In this document: positions 15,934 to 24,064 of the stretch, piece by piece
Layout of the letters: every line of letters begins with the position of its first letter
Numbering within the stretch: position 1 is the stretch's first letter
Origin: an uncultured Caryophanales bacterium
Lineage (GTDB): Bacteria > Bacillota_I > Bacilli_A > RF39 > UBA660
Reading direction: 5' to 3'
Assembly (NCBI GenBank): GCA_947165475.1
Contig: CAMVAN010000004.1
Location: 1-42,951 of the forward strand
Length of the DNA stretch: 42,951 bases
Notes under the pieces: generated by a model
What the model was told of the DNA's origin: nothing
The model's database searches: none
The model's input: only the letters and a program-made list of their open reading frames with translations
Made by a program: the position numbers and the translations under genes

Positions 15934-17058
15934 ATGAAATATAAAATAAACTATAACATTTTAATTCCTATTCTTATTTTGTCTATAATTAGTATTTTTA
16001 CTATATATAGCTCTTTAACATATACCTCCCCTTCTCTTGGAAATTTAGCTTTTAAGCAGGCAATTTGGTATCTTGTTGGTTGGGGTCTTGTTTTTATCCT
16101 AATTCACTTAAAAAACGATTATTTATATCAGCATACTTGGTATTTATATATTATAGGAAATATTCTTTTATTATTTTTACTTTTTTTTGGAACTCCTATT
16201 AACAATAGTAGGTGTTGGTTTACTATTCCAGGGATTGGTAGTATACAACCAAGTGAATTTATGAAAATTTTTATAATGTTATCTCTTGCAACTATGATAC
16301 ATAATTTTAGAAATGATTATGATAATCCTACTATGTTAAATGAGTTTCTCTTTATTATAAAAACCTTTGTTATAGTTTTGATTCCATCTGTGTTAACATT
16401 TTTGCAACCGGATACAGGTGCTGTTTTAATCTATTTTATTATTTATTTTTCAATGATGTTTATTAGTGGAATACATCTTCGTTGGTTTGTTTCAGCCTTT
16501 TTAATTATTGTGGGCCTCTTTGGTGGCATTTTATATTTGTATTATATGAAAGAGGAATTATTCATCAAATTGTTCGGAAGCTCTATTTATTATCGATTGG
16601 AGAGAATTTTTAATTGGAGCAAAGGTTCTGGCTTACAGTTAGAAAATGCTATTGCAGCAATTGGTTCTGCAGGATTATTTGGACACGGCTATAATCAAAC
16701 TCCAATTTATTTTCCAGAATCATCAACTGATTTTATTTTCGCTGTATTTGCTAGTAACTTTGGATTAATTGGTGTTATTCTTTTATTATTACTTATTTTT
16801 TATTTAGATGTTGAAATTCTATCTTTATCGCAAAAAAAGATAGAAGATTCTGATAAATATATTATTGCAGGAATTCTAGGAATGCTTATTTTTCAGCAAG
16901 TCCAAAACATTGGAATGACAGTTGGTCTTTTACCTATCACTGGTATTACGCTTCCTTTTATTTCTTATGGTGGAAGTAGTCTATTATCATATATGTTATT
17001 GGTTGGGATATTATTAAATATATCCGTTAAGAAAAATCGCATTTATAAATACAAATAA
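15934..17058 (+). CDS. SEDS peptidoglycan glycosyltransferase (RodA/FtsW/SpoVE family)
   Basis: 374 residues with about ten membrane helices. It polymerises lipid II into glycan strands together with a class B PBP. Family landmarks are GSIQPSEFMKI (about 107-117), LQPDTGAVLIYF in the large loop region, an extracytoplasmic loop with ENAIAAIGSAGLFGHGYNQ (about 232-250), and a C-terminal GITLPFISYGGSSLLSYM block. Length and loops fit RodA better than FtsW, but SpoVE cannot be excluded in a sporulating host. ATGGAGG lies before the ATG, and the gene is followed by a terminator shared with the RNA gene on the other strand. It is a single-gene unit. Confidence 0.92.
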   Translation: MKYKINYNILIPILILSIISIFTIYSSLTYTSPSLGNLAFKQAIWYLVGWGLVFILIHLKNDYLYQHTWYLYIIGNILLLFLLFFGTPINNSRCWFTIPGIGSIQPSEFMKIFIMLSLATMIHNFRNDYDNPTMLNEFLFIIKTFVIVLIPSVLTFLQPDTGAVLIYFIIYFSMMFISGIHLRWFVSAFLIIVGLFGGILYLYYMKEELFIKLFGSSIYYRLERIFNWSKGSGLQLENAIAAIGSAGLFGHGYNQTPIYFPESSTDFIFAVFASNFGLIGVILLLLLIFYLDVEILSLSQKKIEDSDKYIIAGILGMLIFQQVQNIGMTVGLLPITGITLPFISYGGSSLLSYMLLVGILLNISVKKNRIYKYK

Positions 17059-17090
17059 AAAAAAACAGGATTAACGAATTCCTGTTTTTT
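17059..17090. terminator. Bidirectional terminator (SEDS gene / orphan RNA 1)
   Basis: AACAGGA (17064-17070) and TCCTGTT (17080-17086) form the stem, with T runs on both sides (six T on plus, about nine on minus). It ends both the plus-strand SEDS gene and the minus-strand RNA. Confidence 0.75.
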
Positions 17091-17575
17091 CTTTAATATA
17101 ATACTTTATATTATAGCGTGATTTAATTCCTGATAAAAATTATTTCACCGGTTTTTTAATAGCTCTTGTATTCGTTAGGTACTTGAGTTCTTATCAATCA
17201 GGGGTGTCCTTCCCCTTATAATCTTTTATTGTAGTATGTGATAAGATTTTATAAATACTCTAGATCATTAACCTCAATTTCTCCAGTTAATTTGAGTGGA
17301 TATACTACTTACTTTTTAAAACAACCAATATGTCCGAGTTTTTCATATATATAATTATTATCAGTCTTATATATAACTTATCAGGAGTTTTCTTTCTCCA
17401 AAAAGATTATACTAAACTAGCCTTGATAAATTTTAATTTATAGAAAACAATTCTAATTATTACTTGTAATATTTTATTATTTATATACTAATTATTTTCA
17501 TAATTAGTGATATTTAATAATGAAATATTTTTTACTAAATATTAATCATAACCTATAAATTCTCTCTAGCTTATA
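17062..17575 (-). ncRNA. Orphan structured RNA 1 (~510 nt)
   Basis: No ORF of note lies here, but the region is bounded by a perfect minus-strand promoter (17581-17608) and a strong terminator, so a ~510-nt RNA is expected. Visible pairings (plus coordinates) are GGAG/CTCC at 17384-17399 enclosed by TTATCA/TGATAA, AGGGG/CCCCT at 17200-17216, a long-range GTAGTAT (17231-17237) with ATACTAC (17302-17308), and CCTGAT (17129-17134) with ATCAGG (17197-17202). The RNase P, tmRNA, SRP and 6S landmarks I know are not seen. It could belong to one of the large bacterial RNA families (ROOL, GOLLD, OLE), but I cannot confirm it. Confidence 0.55.
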
Positions 17576-17580
17576 CATTA

Positions 17581-17608
17581 ATTATAACTTGTTATTTTTA
17601 TATGTCAA
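17581..17608 (-). promoter_or_regulatory. Consensus promoter of orphan RNA 1
   Basis: On the minus strand a perfect TTGACA (17608-17603), a 16-nt spacer and a perfect TATAAT (17586-17581). Both hexamers are full consensus, typical of strongly expressed stable RNA genes. Confidence 0.8.
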
Positions 17609-17656
17609 TCTATCTTTACTTATTATTTAAGTATTTTTTTTTGTTTTACATTTTCT

Positions 17657-18661
17657 TTACACTAATAAACTATAATATATTTCTTTTAGTTTTTTTCCAA
17701 TTGTTTTTATATCTCTTTCTGCCGCCACTTTATATGCCTCATTTCCTAAATATGGTAGCTCGTCATTCAGTATTTTTTTTATTTTCTTTTCAAATTCATC
17801 TATATCTTTAGCCTTATATACATTTTTTCCATCTTCTAGCCATTCTGAAAAGACAGGAATATCTCGTATTAAGGCTTTTGTTTTACAGGCACATGCTTCT
17901 ATTATTGGGATTCCTTCTGTTTCTTCTAATGTAGGGAATAAGTATAAGTCACATCCATTCATTGCTTCTACTATTCTTTTTTGTTCTACATAACCAGCGA
18001 ATGTTAAATTATCTAATTTTGTTCGAACAGCTTTTTTTACATCGCTTGTTGCGATAGAAAGAGGGCTTGATCCAAACCAAATAAATTTATACTCTGGTAA
18101 ACGTTTTGCTAAATTAACAAAATCAACGATTCCTTTTCTCCTACTATATAAACCAATTCCAATTATTACTTTATCTTTTTCTGTATAGTTATATCTTTTT
18201 CTGAAATTTTCTCTATCGTTTTTATTTTGTTTAAATAAATCTAATTCAATGCCATTTGATAAAGCAACTATCTTTTTATTCTCTAATCCCTTATAACCTT
18301 CTAATAATCTTTTTGAATATGGGGTTGGAGTTATTATAATATCTCCTAGAGAATAACATTTTATTAATATTTTTTTGAATATTTTTGAAGTTTGTCTTCC
18401 AAAAATAAATCCATCTTTATAGTCTTCTTCTGTTGAATGAGCATGATAAACTATTTTTTTTCCTTGTTTTTTTGCTTTTTTTGCAAGACGATATGATTTT
18501 AAAAAGTATGTATTAATATGTAATATATCATAATCATCGCTTGGATTGGTTGTATATTTTATTCCCACTTCATCAAGCGCTTTCATTTGATGCTTTATTG
18601 CTTTACCAAATCCACTTTTTCCAATTGTTTTTTCGCCTTCTGTATATAATAAAACTTTCAT
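17657..18661 (-). CDS. GT4-family glycosyltransferase
   Basis: About 334 residues from the ATG at 18661 (MKVLLYTEGEKTIGKSGFGK), which has GAGGAT upstream. A longer reading would run into the previous gene's end. It is a GT-B fold retaining transferase. The N-terminal half holds LHINTYF and IVYHAHSTEEDY. The nucleotide-sugar half holds VALSNGIELDLF, GIGLYSRRKGI and the acidic motif FPTLEETEGIPIIEACAC (EX7E type). It resembles the enzymes that add glucose or galactose to diacylglycerol in low-GC Gram-positives, or other glycolipid/polysaccharide transferases. The acceptor cannot be told. It lies 15 nt after the CHAP gene in the same direction. Confidence 0.85.
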   Translation of the reverse strand: MKVLLYTEGEKTIGKSGFGKAIKHQMKALDEVGIKYTTNPSDDYDILHINTYFLKSYRLAKKAKKQGKKIVYHAHSTEEDYKDGFIFGRQTSKIFKKILIKCYSLGDIIITPTPYSKRLLEGYKGLENKKIVALSNGIELDLFKQNKNDRENFRKRYNYTEKDKVIIGIGLYSRRKGIVDFVNLAKRLPEYKFIWFGSSPLSIATSDVKKAVRTKLDNLTFAGYVEQKRIVEAMNGCDLYLFPTLEETEGIPIIEACACKTKALIRDIPVFSEWLEDGKNVYKAKDIDEFEKKIKKILNDELPYLGNEAYKVAAERDIKTIGKKLKEIYYSLLV

Positions 18662-18675
18662 ATAATCCTCAATTC

Positions 18676-19536
18676 TTAGACTTTTGTTAAATCTACTCCG
18701 TTTTGCCAGCCCCAACCAATATAACCTTGATGTCCATGACAGTTTGCTTTTTGTTTAGATGCCCAGTCATCCAAGTCTTGGACACCTCCTTGATCAGCAA
18801 CTTTGCCATCTCCTATGTAAATTGCTACATGTCCATATGGATTGTTATTTCCACCTTCTGTTGGCCAACCAGATGCATATACCATTGCACCTTTAGGAAT
18901 ATTATCTTTGTCGGTTGATACTCCATATTTTTCCCAAGCTGTATAAGCATCAGGTTGTAATTCTCTATCTATTCCAGTAGCTTTTTCCCATGTTTTTTCA
19001 GCCCATGCTTCACACATATTATCATAGCCCCCACCTGCTCTTTGGGCTGCTATATCAGCAACATTTTGCATCTTTTCATTCGTTTCGGTTGAACTATATG
19101 TATTAGTTGATTCATATGATGTAGAAACGTTTCCGGAGAAAGATGTTGCATCAATAGTTCCACTACTTGCTATTTCTAATTCTCTATTTATTTCGTTTTT
19201 TAATCGTTCTAATTCTTGTTTATAATTTGAAATATTGTTACTATATTCATTTTTTTTATGGTCAGTAGTAGCATTATTATAATTTTGCTCCGCTTTTCTT
19301 AAACTCTCTTTTACCAACTCATATTGTTCGTATAAAGTACATGCTTCTGCAAATGCGGTCATTTCTTTTGATATTATTTCATCACCTTCATTAGCAAAGC
19401 TTTCTCCTATATTCGTTAAATTATCATATGATGGTCCTTGCCAAACAGAAGATAAATTATGTATTTCATTTTGGTATTTTTCCATTGCTTGTTTTAAATT
19501 ATCTAAATCAGAACTTACTTTTCCTGCAGTTTCCAT
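18676..19536 (-). CDS. WXG head fused to a CHAP-type peptidoglycan hydrolase domain
   Basis: 286 residues. Residues 1-120 form an ESX-like helical hairpin with a true WXG motif (VWQGPSYDNL, Trp32-Gly34), followed by a coiled coil and a Ser/Thr linker (about 128-155). Residues about 160-286 match a CHAP/NlpC-type cysteine hydrolase: catalytic Cys175 in YDNMCEAWAEK, then PKGAMVYASGW and His236 in PYGHVAIYIGDG. CHAP enzymes cut peptide stems or cross-bridges of the wall. No signal peptide is present, so type VII export by the WXG head is likely. AGGTG lies before the ATG. It is the second WXG-hydrolase fusion here (see 4420), with a different catalytic fold. Confidence 0.8.
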   Translation of the reverse strand: METAGKVSSDLDNLKQAMEKYQNEIHNLSSVWQGPSYDNLTNIGESFANEGDEIISKEMTAFAEACTLYEQYELVKESLRKAEQNYNNATTDHKKNEYSNNISNYKQELERLKNEINRELEIASSGTIDATSFSGNVSTSYESTNTYSSTETNEKMQNVADIAAQRAGGGYDNMCEAWAEKTWEKATGIDRELQPDAYTAWEKYGVSTDKDNIPKGAMVYASGWPTEGGNNNPYGHVAIYIGDGKVADQGGVQDLDDWASKQKANCHGHQGYIGWGWQNGVDLTKV

Positions 19537-19657
19537 GTAGCACCTACTTTCTTATATCATTATTTTCATTTTAGCATTTTATTATTCAAAAATAAAGAAA
19601 AGTTTTCTATTTCTGTTCATTTTGCATTATAAAAATAGAGAAAATGGAAAAAAGCAC

Positions 19658-19686
19658 TTGAAATAAAAGTGTAAATCTTGTATAAT
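19658..19686 (+). promoter_or_regulatory. tRNA-Arg promoter
   Basis: TTGAAA (19658-19663), a 17-nt spacer, TATAAT (19681-19686), 20 nt before the tRNA 5' end. Confidence 0.8.
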
Positions 19687-19706
19687 TAGACATGTCAGTT
19701 GAATTT

Positions 19707-19783
19707 GTCTGCGTAGCTCAGCTGGATAGAGCAATCGCCTTCTAAGCGATCGGTCAGGCGTTCGAGTCGCCTCGCGGACACCA
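19707..19783 (+). tRNA. tRNA-Arg(TCT)
   Basis: 77 nt with encoded CCA. The acceptor stem GTCTGCG/CGCGGAC has one wobble. The anticodon stem ATCGC/GCGAT encloses loop CTTCTAA with anticodon TCT, reading AGA. The T-arm has GTTCGAGTC. The island remnant that follows suggests it served as an integration site, but no duplicated 3' end was found. Confidence 0.96.
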
Positions 19784-19966
19784 TTTTTATAAAGTAATAT
19801 CTTAGGTTTTAAGCGAATCTAGGGTATTTTTTTATTTTTTAAGTAACTATCATAAATTGATATAAATTATCACAAAATAATACTTTGTTCGGCACTCTTT
19901 TATGGCACAAACAAAAATAAAACTATTAAAATAACATGGACAAATACATTTACAGATGTGCTAAAA

Positions 19967-20008
19967 AAGAAGAATAAAGTATTAAGAAAGAAGAATAAAG
20001 TATTAAGA
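19967..20008. repeat. Two perfect 21-bp direct repeats before the primase fragment
   Basis: The unit AAGAAGAATAAAGTATTAAGA occurs at 19967-19987 and 19988-20008. It lies just upstream of the ribosome binding site (AAAGGAG) of the primase-like fragment. Confidence 0.8.
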
Positions 20009-20020
20009 AAGGAGTTTAGT

Positions 20021-20290
20021 ATGAAAGAAAAAGAAGATATAATAGAAGTTATTAGTAAATATGTTCCACTAACAAAAAAAGGTAGAAACTATTATGGAAT
20101 TTGTCCATTTCATAAAGAAGAAGATAAGAATCCTAGTCTGGCTGTATCCAAAGAAAAACAAATATATACTTGCTTTGTATGTAGGTCACAGGGTAATGTA
20201 GATACCTTTATTAAGGAATTTAATAATAGATGGAGTAGTAATTGGTTTACTACTTTTCTTTTGCTTTTGATATATTTATCGAATATATGA
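20021..20290 (+). pseudogene. Truncated DnaG-type primase fragment (CHC2 zinc finger)
   Basis: About 89 residues from the ATG at 20021, which has AAAGGAG 7 nt before it. Residues 1-65 match the primase zinc-binding domain: IIEVISKYVPLTKKGRNYYG, CPFHKEEDKNPSL, YTCFVCRSQGN. The three metal ligands Cys, His, Cys and the fourth Cys are present. After residue ~72 the sequence leaves the family (NRWSSNWFTTFLL) and ends, so the catalytic TOPRIM domain is missing. Chromosomal dnaG would be complete, so this is a plasmid/phage/ICE-type primase relic behind the tRNA. Confidence 0.75.
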
Positions 20291-20347
20291 CAAAAATTGT
20301 CAATTATTATGATATAATGAAGTAGAAAATGTTAGGAATGTGGTGAA

Positions 20348-20629
20348 ATGAATAATCATAGCTTAAAAAAAGTATTTTCTTTTATAAGAGAAGCTTTAGA
20401 GTTAAAAAATAAAAATATTTATAATTTAAAAGATTATGAAATTAATTATGATTTTGGTAAATTCTATAGTTAGTTTAAGGAATTAGTTGAAACCCCTGAT
20501 TATCATTCACTAAGTATAACTTCTTCTGGTATTGTATTTAGAATAAAATACTTAAAAGAAGGTAAAAAGAAAGAGATTCCTTCTATTCCCTACTACAAAG
20601 GACATTCAATATATGTTTGTTGGAGATAA
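20348..20629 (+). pseudogene. Stop-interrupted remnant of an unknown mobile-element protein
   Basis: An ATG at 20348 opens MNNHSLKKVFSFIREALEL and reads 41 codons to a TAG at 20471. The same frame continues with FKELVETPDYHSL and stays open to 20629, so one nonsense change breaks it (a Trp codon is a likely original). The 3' part is then replaced by a BspA-like tail in another frame. The family was not recognised. Confidence 0.5.
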
Positions 20630-20777
20630 TAAAATTACTGATGCTAGTTTTATTAATAATTGGACTATTAGAAGTACATCAAATTATTCTAATATGTTTA
20701 CAAATACACCAACTCATCCAGAGTTTACTAAAGTACTAGGAACATGGAGTGGTGGAACATTTACCCCAATACCATAA
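20613..20777 (+). pseudogene. C-terminal remnant of a BspA-like (DUF285) protein gene
   Basis: 55 codons ending in TAA. The end NMFTNTPTHPEFTKVLGTW and FTPIP parallel the end of the full gene at 20896-22818 (YMFYDTPSHPEFIKVPGTW, FTPTP). It is followed by a terminator resembling the one after the full gene. This is the tail of a lost upstream copy. Confidence 0.75.
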
Positions 20778-20779
20778 AA

Positions 20780-20808
20780 GGATATACAACCAAAGTATAT
20801 TCTTTTTT
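20780..20808 (+). terminator. Terminator after the BspA-like remnant
   Basis: GGATATAC (20780-20787) and GTATATTC (20795-20802) with one wobble, then six T. Confidence 0.6.
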
Positions 20809-20838
20809 ACATTTATAAATTATATAAAGGAAAAAGTA

Positions 20839-20867
20839 TTGTTTAAAAAGACTATTTATCTTATAAT
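20839..20867 (+). promoter_or_regulatory. Promoter of the BspA-like gene
   Basis: TTGTTT (20839-20844), a 17-nt spacer, TATAAT (20862-20867), 29 nt before the ATG at 20896. Confidence 0.6.
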
Positions 20868-20895
20868 TAATTTAAGAATAAGGTCGAGTGATACT

Positions 20896-22818
20896 ATGAA
20901 GAAAAAAATACTATTTTTAATTATTTTATTATTAATACCAACTCTAGTATTAGCTAAAGATACATGCAATGATAATGATATTAATATTAAATCTATAGCT
21001 TTAAAAGAGTTAAATGGCTTTTCAGAAGAAATACAAGAATCAAGTATAAATAATAATACTATTAATCTAAATCTAAAAATGTATGATGTAGGAGACTCAT
21101 CTACTTATAATATTACAGTAGAAAACACATCAAATGAAGATTATTATTTTACTAAAGACTCTATGAAACTAGAAAATGATTATTTAGAATATAGTTTAAA
21201 AAATGATAGTGAGTTAATACCCACAAAGGAAGAAAAAACAATAGAATTAAAAGTATCATATAAAAACAAAATACCAAATGATAGTTATTCAGATACAAGC
21301 AAATTAACTATTTCCTTATCAGATAAACCATTAGAGAATCCAAAGACTAATATATCTCATAATTATTTGATACTTATAATTCTACTTATTGTTATTACTA
21401 CCTATGTAGAAGTTAGAAATAAATCTTTAAGTAAAAATAAATTATTACTTATGATTAGTGTATTAAGTACTATTCCAATTTCAATTAATGCTTTATGTAC
21501 AGTAAACTTAAATGTAGAAACAAAAATAGAAATAGAAAATAAGAAAGCAGTATTCTTACCTGGCCAAGAAGCAATCGTTAAGATAAAAGAACTAGCTGGA
21601 GATGATACTTCAACATCAACAAAAGGGTATAATTTTAAAGATGAAAATGTCATAGCAATTAAACACTCTGAATCAGAACCATCAGATTCTAACAAAGAAG
21701 AAAAAAATATAGTATCAACAGCTGATTCTCCATATCCAATCTATATGTGGTATATCGACGGAACTATTTATTGGTGGAGTGAAGATAAACATCCTAGTTT
21801 AAATGAAGATGCATCCTATATGTTTTACTATTTACATAATTTAAATGATATTTCCGGTTTGGAAGACTTTGATGCAAGTAATACAAAAAAATTAAAATAT
21901 ATTTTTAGTTATGATTCAATTACTAATCTAGATGCATTGAAACAATGGAACACAAAAAACTTAGAAGAGATGTATTCTATGTTTTCCTGGGATATGCAAT
22001 TAACCAATATAGATGGCATTAAAAATTGGGATACTTCAAAAGTAACAACAATGGTTGGATTATTTCACAATACCCATAAACTTCTATCTGTTGATGCTGT
22101 GAAAAATTGGGATGTCTCAAACGTGGAAGATATGGAATCTATGTTTTCATGTTCATATTCACTAGAGGAAATAGATTTGAGTAACTGGCATACAGATAAA
22201 TTAAAAAATATGAATAATATGTTTGCTTCTTTATATTATAGTCAGGATTACTCATTAAAATCTAATCTAAAAAGAATAAAATTATCAGAAAATTTTGATA
22301 CAAGTAAAGTAACATCAATGTCTTGTTTACTTTATAATGATCAATATATTGAAGATTATAGCTTTTTAAAATATTTTGATTCTTCCAGCCTCTTATACAT
22401 CAGTCAAATGTTTCAAGATAATGTTAATTTTAATTCCCTATCATACTTAAAAGATTGGGATGTATCTAAAGTTAAAAATTTTTATTTAGTATTTGCTGGA
22501 TGTACGTCATTAACAAATTTAGAAGGATTAGAAAACTGGGATGTATCTAATGCTGAGATAATGGAAAGAATGTTTGATGAGACTTCTGCTTTAAATGACA
22601 TTTCGGCAATAAAAGATTGGAATGTATCTAAAGTAACGAATTATAATTTTATGTTTGCCTATAATAGTAGTCTACAAGATGCTAGTCCAATTAATGAGTG
22701 GAATATATCCAAAACCGCAACTTTCAGATATATGTTTTATGATACACCATCTCATCCAGAATTTATCAAAGTACCAGGAACATGGAATTCATCCGGAACA
22801 TTCACACCAACACCATAA
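20896..22818 (+). CDS. BspA-like (DUF285 repeat) surface protein
   Basis: 640 residues from the ATG at 20896, chosen because it begins a signal peptide (MKKKILFLIILLLIPTLVLA). An upstream in-frame ATG at 20749 would read through the terminator and promoter. Residues about 21-150 are an Ig-like beta region. Hydrophobic helices follow at about 155-175 and 185-205. From about 270 to the end there are BspA/DUF285 repeats of the form NWDTSKVTTM..LF, NWDVSNVEDMESMF and DWDVSKVKNF. Such proteins mediate host or cell contact. The two internal helices between the Ig-like part and the repeats are unusual, so the topology is unclear. It lies in the tRNA-linked island and is bracketed by direct repeats. 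Confidence 0.85.
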   Translation: MKKKILFLIILLLIPTLVLAKDTCNDNDINIKSIALKELNGFSEEIQESSINNNTINLNLKMYDVGDSSTYNITVENTSNEDYYFTKDSMKLENDYLEYSLKNDSELIPTKEEKTIELKVSYKNKIPNDSYSDTSKLTISLSDKPLENPKTNISHNYLILIILLIVITTYVEVRNKSLSKNKLLLMISVLSTIPISINALCTVNLNVETKIEIENKKAVFLPGQEAIVKIKELAGDDTSTSTKGYNFKDENVIAIKHSESEPSDSNKEEKNIVSTADSPYPIYMWYIDGTIYWWSEDKHPSLNEDASYMFYYLHNLNDISGLEDFDASNTKKLKYIFSYDSITNLDALKQWNTKNLEEMYSMFSWDMQLTNIDGIKNWDTSKVTTMVGLFHNTHKLLSVDAVKNWDVSNVEDMESMFSCSYSLEEIDLSNWHTDKLKNMNNMFASLYYSQDYSLKSNLKRIKLSENFDTSKVTSMSCLLYNDQYIEDYSFLKYFDSSSLLYISQMFQDNVNFNSLSYLKDWDVSKVKNFYLVFAGCTSLTNLEGLENWDVSNAEIMERMFDETSALNDISAIKDWNVSKVTNYNFMFAYNSSLQDASPINEWNISKTATFRYMFYDTPSHPEFIKVPGTWNSSGTFTPTP

Positions 22819-22922
22819 AAGAATATACAGAAATGTATATTCCTTTTTCATTTATAAATTATGTTATGGAAAAAGTATTTTTTAAAAAGGATATTTACTT
22901 TATAATTAGATTAAGAATAAGA
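22742..22922 (+). repeat. Downstream copy of the ~180-bp imperfect direct repeat
   Basis: The partner of 20708-20887, covering the end of the BspA-like gene, its terminator and the downstream leader-like DNA, which here precedes no gene. From 22923 to 23066 I see only AT-rich DNA without features. Confidence 0.75.
22821..22848 (+). terminator. Terminator of the BspA-like gene
   Basis: GAATATAC (22821-22828), AGAAAT loop, GTATATTC (22835-22842), then CTTTTT. Confidence 0.7.
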
Positions 22923-23066
22923 TAGTGAGAAAAGTTTTATGGAAAGCTAAGCTCCATTATAAAAAAATACTAACTATGAAAAAATGATAGTTAATTTGAA
23001 CTTTGAAAATAAAATTAATAGAAAAAAGTTCATACTAAAGACTAGTTATATTTGATGTTTTTTTGA

Positions 23067-23885
23067 CTAAAGAAAAGTATCTGTATATTTATATGATAGA
23101 TTAATTAGTTCAATCCACTTATTTGGCATATTACTGTATTTATTTAATTCTGGTATTTCTACTGGTACTTTATATTCTAATGCAGAATGTGGCCTTAAAA
23201 AGTTAAAACATGTGGCAAATAAAACCATATAACTATTGGCATTATCAAGTGTAGTAGAACCACCTTTGGGTCGATAATAGTATTTTAATGTATGATTATG
23301 TCTTTCAATGATTTGTTTTTCACTTCGATATTCTTTTGAAATATCATCTTGATTTGTAAGTCCAATAACTTGATAAAGTTTGAAAGGAAGATTATGTTCT
23401 GTCCAATATTGAACTGCTACATTATAAATATGATTTCCATCTGCTATAACTTGTAAATCATCTTGTAATACTTCATATTTTGAAAGTGTTTTATAAGCTG
23501 CTTTAACAGAAGATAAAGAATCTCATTTTTCAAAGACTCGATAAGAAGTTACAATTTTCTTAATGGCATCAAAGTAAAAGAAAATATAAGCAGTTTTTCT
23601 CATTATTTTAATATAGGTTTCATCTGCTGCTATATCTGAAGTTAATTCATAAGGATAAAACTCAAGTAATGGATGAACAATTGAGAAAACAGCCTTATAA
23701 TAGTTTTCTATGGTTTTATAAGAAAAATATACTTCATGAACATCTCTTAGTAATGCAGCAGTTTGTATATAACTCATACCATAATTAACATGATAAGTAA
23801 GACGTAAGCCGATGATATATTTGGAGAATCTAGTGAAATATTTATAGAAAATATTGTAAACAGGAACTTTCAGACATAACTACAA
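23067..23885 (-). pseudogene. Decayed DDE transposase (IS240/IS6-like or related)
   Basis: A minus-strand frame of about 270 codons with one in-frame TGA at 23525-23523. Before the stop it reads TRFSKYIIGLRLTYHVNYG, ENYYKAVFSIVHP and AADETYIKI (first Asp). After it come DDLQVIADGNHIY (second Asp), LTNQDDISKEYRSEKQIIERHNHTLK (catalytic Glu) and FNFLRPHSALEYKVPVEIPE. The DDE triad survives on both sides, so the stop is probably a recent point change. The 5' end is cut by a TAG and by the junction with the integrase fragment. No clear terminal inverted repeats were seen. TGA as Trp is excluded because neighbouring genes end in TGA. Confidence 0.75.
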
Positions 23886-24064
23886 ATGGCTATATTAAAT
23901 CGCTTAAAAGAATCAATCCTATTATTGGAAAGCTAAAACTAAATAAAATAACCCCTTATATATTAGATAATATGTATGAAAAACTTAAAACTGGAATAAC
24001 AAGTGAAGCATTAGGATACCATTTTGATAATAGAACTATTGTTAATCAATGGTTTTTTTTATAA
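23873..24064 (+). pseudogene. Tyrosine integrase fragment (core-binding domain)
   Basis: About 63 codons. They read TNGYIKSLKRINPIIGKLKLNKITPYILDNMYEKLKTG with short breaks, the SAM-like N-terminal core-binding pattern of phage and ICE integrases (IGK...L..IT...ILDNMYEKL). The catalytic domain is missing. It abuts the transposase relic and the 3' end of gerM. With the primase fragment it shows the island derives from an integrated element. Confidence 0.6.

Larger units (their letters stand above)
20708..20887 (+). repeat. Upstream copy of a ~180-bp imperfect direct repeat
   Basis: It covers the last codons of the BspA-like remnant, its terminator and the following leader. The partner is at 22742-22922. 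Matching landmarks in order are CATCCAGA, GGAACATGGA, CACCATAAAAG/TACCATAAAAG, TTTATAAATTAT, GGAAAAAGTATT, TTTAAAAAG and TTAAGAATAAG. The pair brackets the intact BspA-like gene and marks a former tandem duplication. Confidence 0.75.

Noticed and set aside
17267..17296. H-type pseudoknot in RNA 1 (ATTAAC/GTTAAT with CTCAA/TTGAG)
   Set aside because: The strands are adjacent with no loop nucleotides to cross the helices, so the two pairings are more likely mutually exclusive or chance.
17062..17575. Orphan RNA 1 as RNase P RNA or tmRNA
   Set aside because: It lacks the RNase P core sequence I would expect and the tRNA-like ends and tag reading frame of tmRNA, and it is longer than either.
20749..20895. 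Earlier ATG for the BspA-like protein
   Set aside because: The added 49 residues would span a terminator and the promoter and hide the signal peptide at 20896.
23523..23525. In-frame TGA in the transposase read as Trp (altered genetic code)
   Set aside because: Other genes in the window end in TGA (for example gerM and the helical partner at 2947), and Trp residues elsewhere are encoded by TGG, so TGA is a stop and the transposase is broken.
19784..24064. Attachment-site duplication of the tRNA-Arg 3' end at the island end
   Set aside because: I looked for a repeat of the tRNA tail near 23870-24064 and found none, so only decay products support the island.
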